Assembly (NCBI GenBank): GCA_958298945.1
Contig: OY282608.1
Coordinates: forward strand, 63,774,951 to 63,838,950
Length of the DNA: 64,000 nt
Direction of reading: 5' to 3'
From: Atherix ibis
Lineage: Eukaryota; Arthropoda; Insecta; Diptera; Athericidae
Part shown: positions 1-11,300 of the stretch, in pieces
Numbering within the stretch: position 1 is the first letter of the stretch
Layout: each line of letters begins with the position of its first letter
Made by a program: the position numbers and the translations under genes
Notes under the pieces: model-generated
The model's database searches: none
The model's input: only the letters and a program-made list of their open reading frames with translations
Told to the model about the DNA's origin: nothing

Positions 1-660
1 TTTGTTGGTTTGTTGGTTTGTTGGTTAATTGGCTTGTTGGTTTGTTGGCTTGTTGGCATGTTGGATTGTTGGTTTGTTGGCTTGTTGGCTTGTTGGTTTG
101 TTAGTTTGTTGGTTGGTTGGTTTGTTGGTTTGTTGGCTTGTTGGTTTGTTGGTTTGTTGGCTTGTTGGTTTGTTGGTTTGTTGGTTTGTTGGCTTGTTGG
201 CTTGTTGGTTTGTTGGTTTGTTGGCTTGTTGGTTTGTTTTTTTGTTGGCTTGTTGGCTTGTTGCTTTGTTGGTTTGTTGGTTTGTTGGCTTGTTGGTTTG
301 TTGGCTTGTTGGTTTGTCGGCTTTTTGGCTTGTTGGTTTATTGGTTTGTTGGTTTGTTGGTTTGTTGGTTTGTTGGTTTTTTTAGTTTGTTGGTTTATTT
401 GTTTGTTGGTTTGTTGGCTTGTTGGTTTGTTGGTTTGTTGGTTTGTTGGCTTGTTGGTTTGTTGGTTTGTTGGCTTCTTGGCTTGTTGGTTTGTTGGTTT
501 GTTGGCTTGTTGGCTTGTTGGCTTGTTGTTTTGTTGGCTTCTTGGCTTATTGGTTTGTTGGTTTGTTGGTTTGTTGGTTTGTTGGTTTGTTGGTTTGTTG
601 GTTTGTTGGCTTCTTGGCTAGTTGCTTTATTGGTTTGTTGGTTTGTTGGCTTGTTGGCTT

Positions 661-1283
661 GTTGCTTCGGTGGCTTGTTGGTTTGTTGGTTTGTTGGTTT
701 GTTGGCTTGTTGGCTTTTTGGTTTGTTGGTTTGTTGGTTTGTTGGCTTGTTGGTTTGTTGACTTGTTGGTTTATTGCTTTTATGGTTTGTTGGTTTGTTG
801 GCTGGTTGGTTACTTGGTTTGTTGGTTTGTTGGTTTGTTGGCTTGGTGGCTTGTTGGTTTGTTGGTTTATGGCTTGTTGGTTTGTGGGTTTGTTGGCTTG
901 TTGGCTTGTTGCTTTGTTGGTTTGTTGGTTTGTTGGCTTGTTGGTTTGTTGGCTTGTTTGCTTGTTGGTTTGTTAGTTTGTTGGCTTTTTGGTTACTTGG
1001 TTTGTTGGTTTGTTGGTTTGTTGGTTTGTTGGCTTGTTGGTTTTTCGGTTTGTTGGTTTGTTGGTTTGTTGGTTTGTTGGTTTGTTGGTTTTTTGGTTTG
1101 TTGGTCTGTTGGCTTGTTGGTTTTTTGATTTGTTGGCTTGTTGGCTTGTTGCTTTGTTAGTTTGTTGGTTTGTTAGTTTGTTGGCTTGTTGGCTTGTTGG
1201 TTTGTTGGTTTGTTGATTTGTTGGTTTGTTGGTTTATTGGCTTGTTGGCTTGTTGCTTTGATGGTTTGTTGGTTATTTGGCTT
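661..1283. repeat. 623-bp inner tandem duplication of A, first copy
   Basis: The segment starts with GTTGCTTCGGTGGCTTG at 661, and the same string returns at 1284. Internal markers keep the 623 offset, for example GGCTTGGTGG at 840 and 1463. Because 623 is 77 x 8 + 7, the duplication junction shifts the octamer register by one base. The join lies between TTATTTGGCTTGTTG and CTTCGGTGG. This is a breakpoint of the duplication and not octamer-phased slippage. Confidence 0.85.
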
Positions 1284-1906
1284 GTTGCTTCGGTGGCTTG
1301 TTGGTTTGTTGGTTTGTTGGTTTGTTGGCTTGTTGGCTTTTTGGTTTGTTGGTTTGTTGGTTTGTTGGCTTGTTGGTTTGTTGACTTGTTGGTTTATTGC
1401 TTTTATGGTTTGTTGGTTTGTTGGCTGGTTGGTTACTTGGTTTGTTGGTTTGTTGGTTTGTTGGCTTGGTGGCTTGTTGGTTTGTTGGTTTATGGCTTGT
1501 TGGTTTGTGGGTTTGTTGGCTTGTTGGCTTGTTGCTTTGTTGGTTTGTTGGTTTGTTGGCTTGTTGGTTTGTTGGCTTGTTTGCTTGTTGGTTTGTAAGT
1601 TTGTTGGCTTTTTGGTTACTTGGTTTGTTGGTTTGTTGGTTTGTTGGTTTGTTGGCTTGTTGGTTTTTCGGTTTGTTGGTTTGTTGGTTTGTTGGTTTGT
1701 TGGTTTGTTGGTTTTTTGGTTTGTTGGTCTGTTGGCTTGTTGGTTTTTTGATTTGTTGGCTTGTTGGCTTGTTGCTTTGTTAGTTTGTTGGTTTGTTAGT
1801 TTGTTGGCTTGTTGGCTTGTTGGTTTGTTGGTTTGTTGATTTGTTGGTTTGTTGGTTTATTGGCTTGTTGGCTTGTTGCTTTGATGGTTTGTTGGTTATT
1901 TGGCTT
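1284..1906. repeat. 623-bp inner tandem duplication of A, second copy
   Basis: This copy matches 661-1283 nearly base for base. One visible difference is GTAAGTTTG near 1595, where the first copy has GTTAGTTTG near 972. The same GTAAG variant occurs near 3163 in A copy 2. The single segment in A copy 2 therefore shares this variant with the second inner copy. The copy ends at GGTTATTTGGCTTGTTGG, followed by TTACTTGG. Confidence 0.85.
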
Positions 1907-2208
1907 GTTGGTTACTTGGTTTGTTGGTTTGTTGGTTTGTTGGCTTGTTGGCTTGTTGGTTTGTTGGTTTGTCTGTTTGTTGGTTTGTTGTATTTGTTGG
2001 TTTTTTGGTTTGTTGGTTTATTTGTTTGTTGGTTTGTTGGTTTGTTGGCTTGTTGGTTTGTTGGTTTGTTGGCTTGTTGGCTTGTTGGTTTGTTGGTTTG
2101 TTGGCTTGTAGGCTTGTTGGTTTGTTGGTTTGTTGGTTTTTTGGTTTTTTGGTTTGTTGGTTTGTTGGTTTGTTGGTTTATTTGTTTGTTGGTTTGTTGG
2201 TTTGTTGG

Positions 2209-3530
2209 TTAATTGGCTTGTTGGTTTGTTGGCTTGTTGGCATGTTGGATTGTTGGTTTGTTGGCTTGTTGGCTTGTTGGTTTGTTAGTTTGTTGGTTGG
2301 TTGGTTTGTTGGTTTGTTGGCTTGTTGGTTTGTTGGTTTGTTGGCTTGTTGGTTTGTTGGTTTGTTGGTTTGTTGGCTTGTTGGCTTGTTGGTTTGTTGG
2401 TTTGTTGGCTTGTTGGTTTGTTTTTTTGTTGGCTTGTTGGCTTGTTGCTTTGTTGGTTTGTTGGTTTGTTGGCTTGTTGGTTTGTTGGCTTGTTGGTTTG
2501 TCGGCTTTTTGGCTTGTTGGTTTATTGGTTTGTTGGTTTGTTGGTTTGTTGGTTTGTTGGTTTTTTGGTTTGTTGGTTTATTTGTTTGTTGGTTTGTTGG
2601 CTTGTTGGTTTGTTGGTTTGTTGGTTTGTTGGCTTGTTGGTTTGTTGGTTTGTTGGCTTCTTGGCTTGTTGGTTTGTTGGTTTGTTGGCTTGTTGGCTTG
2701 TTGGCTTGTTGTTTTGTTGGCTTCTTGGCTTATTGGTTTGTTGGTTTGTTGGTTTGTTGGTTTGTTGGTTTGTTGGTTTGTTGGTTTGTTGGCTTCTTGG
2801 CTTGTTGCTTTGTTAGTTTGTTGGTTTGTTGGCTTGTTGGCTTGTTGCTTCGGTGGCTTGTTGGTTTGTTGGTTTGTTGGTTTGTTGGCTTGTTGGCTTT
2901 TTGGTTTGTTGGTTTGTTGGTTTGTTGGCTTGTTGGTTTGTTGACTTGTTGGTTTATTGCTTTTATGGTTTGTTGGTTTGTTGGCTGGTTGGTTACTTGG
3001 TTTGTTGGTTTGTTGGTTTGTTGGTTTGTTGGCTTGGTGGCTTGTTGGTTTGTTTGTTTATGGCTTGTTGGTTTGTGGGTTTGTTGGCTTGTTGGCTTGT
3101 TGCTTTGTTGGTTTGTTGGTTTGTTGGCTTGTTGGTTTGTTGGCTTGTTTGCTTGTTGGTTTGTAAGTTTGTTGGCTTTTTGGTTACTTGGTTTGTTGGT
3201 TTGTTGGTTTGTTGGTTTGTTGGCTTGTTGGTTTTTCGGTTTGTTGGTTTGTTGGTTTGTTGGTTTGTTGGTTTGTTGGTTTTTTGGTTTGTTGGTCTGT
3301 TGGCTTGTTGGTTTTTTGATTTGTTGGCTTGTTGGCTTGTTGCTTTGTTGGTTTGTTGGTTTGTTAGTTTGTTGGCTTGTTGGCTTGTTGGTTTGTTGGT
3401 TTGTTGATTTGTTGGTTTATTGGTTTATTGGCTTGTTGGCTTGTTGCTTTGATGGTTTGTTGGTTTGTTGGCTTGTTGGTTACTTGGTTTGTTGGTTTGT
3501 TGGTTTGTTGGCTTGTTGGCTTGTTGGTTT
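2209..3530. repeat. Higher-order repeat A, copy 2 (partial, with a single 623-bp segment)
   Basis: Bases 2209-2843 repeat 25-660, and 2844-3466 repeat the 623-bp inner segment once (offset 2183). Similarity then continues for a short way into the sequence after the duplicated pair, about 3477-3530 against 1909-1960, before being lost. The copy lacks the second inner segment, so either copy 1 gained a duplication or copy 2 lost one. Copy 2 has an extra TTTGTTTG near 3050, beside the TTTATGGC marker. Confidence 0.8.
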
Positions 3531-3550
3531 GTTAGTTTGTTGACTTTATG

Positions 3551-4061
3551 GTTACTTGGTTTGTTGGTTTGTCGGTTTGTTGGTTTGTTGGCTTGTTGGT
3601 TTTTTGGTTTGTTGGTTTGTTGGCTTCTTGGTTTGTTGGTTTGTTGGCTTGTTGACTTGTTGGTTTTTTGGTTTGTTGGTTTGTTGGTTTGTTGGTTTGT
3701 TGGTTTGTTGGTTTGTTGGTTTGTTGGCTTGTTGGTTTGTTGGTTTGTTGGTTAGTTCGTTTGTTGGTTTGTTAGTTTGTTGGTTTGTTGGCTTGTTGGC
3801 TTGTTGGTTTGTTGGTTTTTTGGTTTCTTGGTTTGTTGGTTTGTTGGTTTGTTGGTTTGTTGGTTTATTTGTTTGTTGGTTTGTTGGCTTGTTGGCTTGT
3901 TGGTTTGTTGGTTTGTTGACTTGTTGGCTTGTTGGTTTGTTGGTTTGTTGTTTTGTTGGTTTGTTGGTTTGTTGGTTTGTTGGCTTGTTGGTTTGTGGGT
4001 TTGTTGGTTTGTTAACTTGTTGGCTTGTTGGTTAGTTGGTTTGTTGGTTTGCTGGTTTGTT
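3551..4061. repeat. Module B, copy 1 of a 1048-bp spaced pair
   Basis: The module begins after a GACTTTATGG marker near 3541 and carries GTCGG at 3571, TTAGTTCG at 3752 and a TTTCTTGG octamer near 3825. All of these return 1048 bp later (GTCGG at 4619, TTAGTTCG at 4800). The same order of markers is found inside families C and D, so this is a dispersed building block of the array. Confidence 0.75.
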
Positions 4062-5926
4062 GGTTTGTTGGCTTGTTGGCTTGTTGGTTTGTTGGTTTGT
4101 TGATTTGTTGGTTTGTTGGTTTATTGGCTTGTTGGCTTGTTGCTTTGATGGTTTGTTGGTTTGTTGGCTTGTTGGTTACTTGGTTTGTTGGTTTGTTGGT
4201 TTGTTGGCTTGTTGGCTTGTTGGTTTGTTAGTTTGTTGACTTTATGGTTACTTTGTTTGTTGGTTTGTTGGCTTGTTGGTTTGTTGGCTTGTTGGTTTGT
4301 TCGTTTGTTGGCTTGTGGGTTTGTTGGTTTGTTGGTTTGTTGGCTTGTTGGCTTGTTGGCTTGTTGGCTTGTTGGTTTGTTGGTTTGTTGACTTTATGGT
4401 TACTTGGTTTGTTGGTTTGTTGGCTTGTTGGTTTGTTGGCTTGTTGGTTTTTTGGTTTGTTGGCTTGTGGGTTTGTTGGTTTGTTGGTTTGTTGGTTTGT
4501 TGGTTTGTTGGCTTGTTGGCTTGTTGGCTTGTTGGCTTGTTGGTTTGTTGGTTTGTTGGCTTGTTGGTTTGTTGGTTTGTTGGTTTGTTGGCTTGTTGGT
4601 TACTTGTTTTGTTGGTTTGTCGGTTTGTTGGTTTGTTGGCTTGTTGGTTTTTTGGTTTGTTGGTTTGTTGGCTTCTTGGTTTGTTGGTTTGTTGGCTTGT
4701 TGACTTGTTGGTTTGTTGGTTTGTTGGTTTGTTGGTTTGTTGGTTTGTTGGTTTGTTGGTTTGTTGGTTTGTTGGCTTGTTGGTTTGTTGGTTTGTTGGT
4801 TAGTTCGTTTGTTGGTTTGTTAGTTTGTTGGTTTGTTGGCTTGTTGGCTTGTTGGTTTGTTGGTTTTTTGGTTTCTTGGTTTGTTGGTTTGTTGGTTTGT
4901 TGGTTTGTTGGTTTGTTGGTTTATTTGTTTGTTGGTTTGTTGGCTTGTTGGCTTGTTGGTTTGTTGGTTTGTTGGCTTGTTGGCTTGTTGGTTTGTTGGT
5001 TTGTTGTTTTGTTGGTTTGTTGGTTTGTTGGTTTGTTGGCTTGTTGGTTTGTGGGTTTGTTGGTTTGTTGGCTTGTTGGCTTGTTGGTTAGTTGGTTTGC
5101 TGGTTTGCTGGTTTGTTGGTTTGTTGGCTTGTTGGCTTGTTGGTTTGTTGGTTAGTTCGTTTGTTGGTTTGTTAGTTTGTTGGTTTGTTGGCTTGTTGGC
5201 TTGTTGGTTTGTGGGTTTTTTGGTTTGTTGGTTTGTTGGTTTGTTAGATTGTTGGTTTGTTGGTTTATTTGTTTGTTGGTTTGTTGGCTTGTTGGTTTGT
5301 TGGTTTGTTGGCTTGTTGGCTTGTTGGTTTGTTGGTTTGTTGGTTTGTTGGTTTGTAAGGTTTGTTGGTTTGTTGGTTTGTTGGCTTGTTGGTTTGTTTG
5401 TTTGTTGGTTTGTTGGTTTGTTGGTTTGGTGGCTTGTTGGTTTGTTGGCTTGTTGGTTTGTTGGTTTGTTGGCTTGTTGGTTTGTTGGTTTGTTGGCTTG
5501 TTGGCTTGTTGGTTTATTGGTTTGTTGGTTTGTTGGTTTGTTGGCTTGTTGGTTTGTTGGTTTGTTGGCTTATTGGTTTGTTGGTTTGTTGGTTTGTTGG
5601 CTTGATGGCTTGTTATTTTGTTGGTTTGTTGGCTTGTTGGTTTGTTGGCTTGTTGGTTTGTTGGTTTGTTAGTTTGTTGGTTTGTTGGCTTGTTGGCTTG
5701 TTGGTTTGTTGGTTTGTTGGTTTGTTGGTTTGTTGGTTTGTTCGTTTGTTGGTTTGTTGGTTAATTGGCTTGTTGGTTTGTTGGTTTGTTGGCTTGTTGT
5801 CTTATTGGTTTGTTGGTTTGTTGGCTTGTTGGCTTGTTGGTTTGTTGGTTTGTTGGTTTGTTGGTTTGTTGGCTTGTTGGTATGTTGGTTTGTTGGCTTG
5901 TTGGTTTGTTGGTTTGTTGGTTTGTT
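4062..5926. repeat. Divergent precursor or partial copy of higher-order repeat C
   Basis: From 4062 to about 5108 the marker order matches 6383-7430 in family C. The offset is 2321 at 4161 and 4244 and shrinks to 2289 at GTCGG (4619 against 6908), all in steps of 8. It includes GACTTTATGG twice (4237 and 4389), whereas C has it once. Module B copy 2 occupies about 4599-5108. The right part (5109-5926) carries GTAAGG at 5355 and resembles 14800-15500 and 23000-23800. This is an older, more divergent relative of the C copies to its right. Confidence 0.7.
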
Positions 5927-8645
5927 GGCTTGATGGCTTGTTGGTTTGTTGGTTTGTTGGCTTGTTAGTTTGTTGGTTTGTTGGTTTGTTGGCTTGTTGC
6001 TTTGTTGGTTTGTTGGTTTGTTGACTTGTTGGCTTGTTGGTTTGTTAGTTTGTGGGCTTTTTGGTTATTTGGTTTGTTGGTTTGTTGGCTTGTTGGTTTG
6101 GTGGTTTGTTGGCTTGTTGGTTTGTTGGCTTGTTGGTTTGTTGGCTTTTTGGCTTGTTGGTTTATTGGTTTGTTGGTTTGTTGGTTTGTTGGTTTGTTGG
6201 TTTTTTGGTTTTTTGGTTTGTTGGTTTGTTGGTTTGTTGGTTTGTTGGTTTGTTGGTTTTTTGGTTTGTTGGCTTGTTGGTTTTTTGATTTGTTGGCTTG
6301 TTGGCTTGTTGCTTTGTTGGTTTGTTGGTTTGTTGGCTTGTTGGCTTGTTGCTTTGTTGGCTTGTTGGTTTGTTGGTTTGTTGGTTTGTTGGCTTGTTGG
6401 CTTGTTGGTTTGTTGGTTTGTTGATTTGTTGGTTTGTTGGTTTATTGGCTTGTTGGCTTGTTGCTTTGATGGTTTGTTGGTTTGTTGGCTTGTTGGTTAC
6501 TTGGTTTGTTGGTTTGTTGGTTTGTTGGCTTGTTGGCTTGTTGGTTTGTTAGTTTGTTGACTTTATGGTTACTTGGTTTGTTGGTTTGTTGGTTTGTTGG
6601 CTTGTTGGTTTGTTGGCTTGTTGGTTTGTTGGTTTGTTGGCTTGTTGGTTTGTTGGTTTGTTGGTTTGTTGGCTTGTTGGCTTGTTGGCTTGTTGGTTTG
6701 TTGGTTTGTTGGCTTGTTGGTTTGTTGGTTTGTTGGCTTGTTGGCTTGTTGCTTTGTTCGTTTGATGGTTTGTTGGTTTGTTGGTTTTTTGGTTTGACGG
6801 TTTTTTGGTTTGTTGCTTTGTTGGTTTGTTGGTTTGTTGGCTTGTTGGCTTGTTGGTTTGTTGGTTTGTTGGCTTGTTGGCTTGTTGGTTACTTGGTTTG
6901 TTGGTTTGTCGGTTTGTTGGTTTGTTGGCTTGTTGGTTTTTTGGTTTGTTGGTTTGTTGGCTTCTTGGTTTGTTGGTTTGTTGGCTTGATGGCTTGTTGG
7001 TTTGTTGGTTTGTTGGTTTGTTGGTTTGTTGGTTTGTTGGTTTGTTGGTTTGTTGGTTTGTTGGTTTGTTGGTTTGTTGGTTTGTTGGCTTGTTGGTTTG
7101 TTGGTTTGTTGGTTAGTTCGTTTGTTGGTTTGTTAGTTTGTTGGTTTGTTGGCTTGTTGGCTTGTTGGTTTGTTGGTTTGTTGGTTTTTTGGTTTCTTGG
7201 TTTGTTGGTTTGTTGGTTTGTTGGTTTGTTTGTTTATTTGTTTGTTGGTTTGTTGGCTTGTTGGCTTGTTGGTTTGTTGGTTTGTTGGCTTGTTGGCTTG
7301 TTGGTTTGTTGGTTTGTTGTTTTGTTGGTTTGTTGGTTTGTTGGTTTGTTGGCTTGTTGGTTTGTGGGTTTGTTGGTTTGTTGGCTTGTTGGCTTGTTGG
7401 TTAGTTGGTTTGTTGGTTTGCTGGTTTGTTGGTTTGTTGGCTTGTTGGCTTGTTGGTTTGTTGGTTAGTTCGTTTGTTGGTTTGTTAGTTTGTTGGTTTG
7501 TTGGCTTGTTGGCTTGTTGGTTTGTTGGTTTTTTGGTTTGTTGGTTTGTTGGTTTGTTAGTTTGTTGGTTTGTTGGTTTATTTGTTTGTTGGTTTGTTGG
7601 CTGGTTGGTTTGTTGGTTTGTTGGCTTGTTGGCTTGTTGGTTTGTTGGTTTGTTGGTTTGTTTGTTTGTTGGTTTGTTGGTTTGTTGGTTTGGTGGCTTG
7701 TTGGTTTGTTGGCTTGTTGGTTTGTTGGTTTGTTGGCTTGTTGGTTTGTTGGCTTGTTGGTTTATTGGTTTGTTGGTTTGTTGGTTTGTTGGTTTGTTGG
7801 TTTGTTGGTTTGTTGGTTTGTTGGTTTGTTGGCTTGTTGGTTTGTTGGTTTGTTGGCTTATTGGTTTGTTGGTTTGTTGGTTTGTTGGCTTGTTGGCTTG
7901 TTGGTTTGTTGGTTTGTTGGTTTGTTGGTTTGTTGGCTTGTTGGTTTGTTGGTTTGTTGGTTTGTTGGCTTGTTGGCTTGTTGGTTTGTTGGTTTGTTGG
8001 TTTGTTGGTTTGTTGGTTTGTTCGTTTGTTGGTTTGTTGGCTTGTTGGTTTGTTGGTTTGTTGGTTTGTTGGTTTGTTCGTTTGTTGGTTTGTTGGTTTG
8101 TTGGTTTGTTGGTTTGTTGTTTTGTTGGTTTGTTGGTTTGTTGGTTTGTTGGCTTGTTGGTTTGTGGGTTTGTTGGTTTGTTGGCTTGTTGGCTTGTTGG
8201 TTAGTTGGTTCGTTGGTTTGCTGGTTTGTTGGTTTGTTGGCTTGTTGGCTTGTTGGTTTGTTGGTTAGTTCGTTTGTTGGTTTGTTAGTTTGTTGGTTTG
8301 TTGGCTTGTTGGCTTGTTGGTTTGTTGGTTTTTTGGTTTGTTGGTTTGTTGGTTTGTTAGTTTGTTGGTTTGTTGGTTTATTTGTTTGTTGGTTTGTTGG
8401 CTTGTTGGTTTGTTGGTTTGTTGGCTTGTTGGCTTGTTGGTTTGTTGGTTTGTTGGTTTGTTTGTTTGTTGGTTTGTTGGTTTTTGGTTTGGTGGCTTGT
8501 TGGTTTGTTGGTTTGTTGGTTTGTTGGTTTGTTGGCTTGTTGGTTTGTTGGCTTGTTGGTTTATTGGTTTGTTGGTTTGTTGGTTTGTTGGTTTGTTGGT
8601 TTGTTGGTTTGTTGGTTTGTTGGCTTGTTGGTTTGTTGGTTTGTT
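5927..8645. repeat. Higher-order repeat C, copy 1 (2719 bp)
   Basis: The limits are set by GGCTTGATGG at 5927 and again at 8646, a spacing of 2719. Internal markers in order are TTGTGGGC near 6051, TTATTTGG, paired TTTTTTGG octamers near 6200, GACTTTATGG near 6560, GACGG near 6797, GTCGG at 6908, two TTAGTTCG markers (7112 and 7463) and a third near 8266. The left part is A-like and the right part is module-B-like. The offset to copy 2 stays at 2719 until about 7020, then falls to 2703 and finally to 2655. Confidence 0.88.
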
Positions 8646-11300
8646 GGCTTGATGGCTTGTTGGTTTGTTGGTTTGTTGGCTTGTTAGTTTGTTGGTTTGT
8701 TGGTTTGTTGGCTTGTTGCTTTGTTGGTTTGTTGGTTTGTTGACTTGTTGGCTTGTTGGTTTGTTAGTTTGTGGGCTTTTTGGTTATTTGGTTTGTTGGT
8801 TTGTTGGCTTGTTGGTTTGGTGGTTTGTTGGCTTGTTGGTTTGTTGGCTTGTTGGTTTGTTGGCTTTTTGGCTTGTTGGTTTATTGGTTTGTTGGTTTGT
8901 TGGTTTGTTGGTTTGTTGGTTTTTTGGTTTTTTGGTTTGTTGGTTTGTTGGTTTGTTGGTTTGTTGGTTTGTTGGTTTTTTGGTTTGTTGGCTTGTTGGT
9001 TTTTTGATTTGTTGGCTTGTTGGCTTGTTGCTTTGTTGGTTTGTTGGTTTGTTGGCTTGTTGGCTTGTTGCTTTGTTGGCTTGTTGGTTTGTTGGTTTGT
9101 TGGTTTGTTGGCTTGTTGGCTTGTTGGTTTGTTGGTTTGTTGATTTGTTGGTTTGTTGGTTTATTGGCTTGTTGGCTTGTTGCTTTGATGGTTTGTTGGT
9201 TTGTTGGCTTGTTGGTTACTTGGTTTGTTGGTTTGTTGGTTTGTTGGCTTGTTGGCTTGTTGGTTTGTTAGTTTGTTGACTTTATGGTTACTTGGTTTGT
9301 TGGTTTGTTGGTTTGTTGGCTTGTTGGTTTGTTGGCTTGTTGGTTTGTTGGTTTGTTGGCTTGTTGGTTTGTTGGTTTGTTGGTTTGTTGGCTTGTTGGC
9401 TTGTTGGCTTGTTGGTTTGTTGGTTTGTTGGCTTGTTGGTTTGTTGGTTTGTTGGCTTGTTGGCTTGTTGCTTTGTTCGTTTGATGGTTTGTTGGTTTGT
9501 TGGTTTTTTGGTTTGACGGTTTTTTGGTTTGTTGCTTTGTTGGTTTGTTGGTTTGTTGGCTTGTTGGCTTGTTGGTTTGTTGGTTTGTTGGCTTGTTGGC
9601 TTGTTGGTTACTTGGTTTGTTGGTTTGTCGGTTTGTTGGTTTGTTGGCTTGTTGGTTTTTTGGTTTGTTGGTTTGTTGGCTTCTTGGTTTGTTGGTTTGT
9701 TGGCTTGATGGCTTGTTGGTTTGTTGGTTTGTTGGTTTGTTGGTTTGTTGGTTTGTTGGTTTGTTGGTTTGTTGGTTTGTTGGTTTGTTGGCTTGTTGGT
9801 TTGTTGGTTTGTTGGTTAGTTCGTTTGTTGGTTTGTTAGTTTGTTGGTTTGTTGGCTTGTTGGCTTGTTGGTTTGTTGGTTTGTTGGTTTTTTGGTTTCT
9901 TGGTTTGTTGGTTTGTTGGTTTGTTGGTTTGTTTGTTTATTTGTTTGTTGGTTTGTTGGCTTGTTGGCTTGTTGGTTTGTTGGTTTGTTGGCTTGTTGGC
10001 TTGTTGGTTTGTTGGTTTGTTGTTTTGTTGGTTTGTTGGTTTGTTGGTTTGTTGGCTTGTTGGTTTGTGGGTTTGTTGGTTTGTTGGCTTGTTGGCTTGT
10101 TGGTTAGTTGGTTTGTTGGTTTGCTGGTTTGTTGGTTTGTTGGCTTGTTGGCTTGTTGGTTTGTTGGTTAGTTCGTTTGTTGGTTTGTTAGTTTGTTGGT
10201 TTGTTGGCTTGTTGGCTTGTTGGTTTGTTGGTTTTTTGGTTTGTTGGTTTGTTGGTTTGTTAGTTTGTTGGTTTGTTGGTTTATTTGTTTGTTGGTTTGT
10301 TGGCTGGTTGGTTTGTTGGTTTGTTGGCTTGTTGGCTTGTTGGTTTGTTGGTTTGTTGGTTTGTTTGTTTGTTGGTTTGTTGGTTTGTTGGTTTGGTGGC
10401 TTGTTGGTTTGTTGGCTTGTTGGTTTGTTGGTTTGTTGGCTTGTTGGTTTGTTGGCTTGTTGGTTTATTGGTTTGTTGGTTTGTTGGTTTGTTGGTTTGT
10501 TGGTTTGTTGGCTTATTGGTTTGTTGGTTTGTTGGTTTGTTGGCTTGTTGGCTTGTTGGTTTGTTGGTTTGTTGGTTTGTTGGTTTGTTGGCTTGTTGGT
10601 TTGTTGGTTTGTTGGTTTGTTGGCTTGTTGGCTTGTTGGTTTGTTGGTTTGTTGGTTTGTTGGTTTGTTGGTTTGTTCGTTTGTTGGTTTGTTGGCTTGT
10701 TGGTTTGTTGGTTTGTTGGTTTGTTGGTTTGTTCGTTTGTTGGTTTGTTGGTTTGTTGGTTTGTTGGTTTGTTGTTTTGTTGGTTTGTTGGTTTGTTGGT
10801 TTGTTGGCTTGTTGGTTTGTGGGTTTGTTGGTTTGTTGGCTTGTTGGCTTGTTGGTTAGTTGGTTCGTTGGTTTGCTGGTTTGTTGGTTTGTTGGCTTGT
10901 TGGCTTGTTGGTTTGTTGGTTAGTTCGTTTGTTGGTTTGTTAGTTTGTTGGTTTGTTGGCTTGTTGGCTTGTTGGTTTGTTGGTTTTTTGGTTTGTTGGT
11001 TTGTTGGTTTGTTAGTTTGTTGGTTTGTTGGTTTATTTGTTTGTTGGTTTGTTGGCTTGTTGGTTTGTTGGTTTGTTGGCTTGTTGGCTTGTTGGTTTGT
11101 TGGTTTGTTGGTTTGTTTGTTTGTTGGTTTGTTGGTTTGTTGGTTTGGTGGCTTGTTGGTTTGTTGGTTTGTTGGTTTGTTGGTTTGTTGGCTTGTTGGT
11201 TTGTTGGCTTGTTGGTTTATTGGTTTGTTGGTTTGTTGGTTTGTTGGTTTGTTGGTTTGTTGGTTTGTTGGTTTGTTGGCTTGTTGGTTTGTTGGTTTGT
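8646..11300. repeat. Higher-order repeat C, copy 2 (about 2655 bp)
   Basis: This is a near-identical tandem copy of 5927-8645. It is shorter by 16 bp after about 9720 and by another 48 bp near 10490. Both differences are whole octamers lost from monotonous TTGGTTTG runs. GACGG, GTCGG (9627) and the TTAGTTCG markers are all kept in order. Beyond about 11300 the sequence continues as the 5570-type segment instead of repeating the C start directly. Confidence 0.85.

Larger units (their letters stand above)
25..2208. repeat. Higher-order repeat A, copy 1 (period about 2184 bp)
   Basis: The copy opens with a distinctive variant series: TTAATTGG at 25, then GGCATG and GGATTG by about 70. The same series returns at 2209, giving a period of 2184. 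The middle contains two tandem copies of a 623-bp segment. The tail (about 1985-2208) holds TTTATTTG octamers, a GTAGG variant near 2108 and paired TTTTTTGG octamers. A very similar tail recurs near 25930-26010. Position 379 has a 1-base register change (TTTTTTTAG) that its partner near 2563 lacks, so the later offset is 2183. Confidence 0.85.

Noticed and set aside
1900..3543. 547-codon + strand open frame spanning most of A copy 2
   Set aside because: It crosses the boundary between two higher-order repeat copies and changes nothing in composition there. It is a by-product of a stop-poor stretch.
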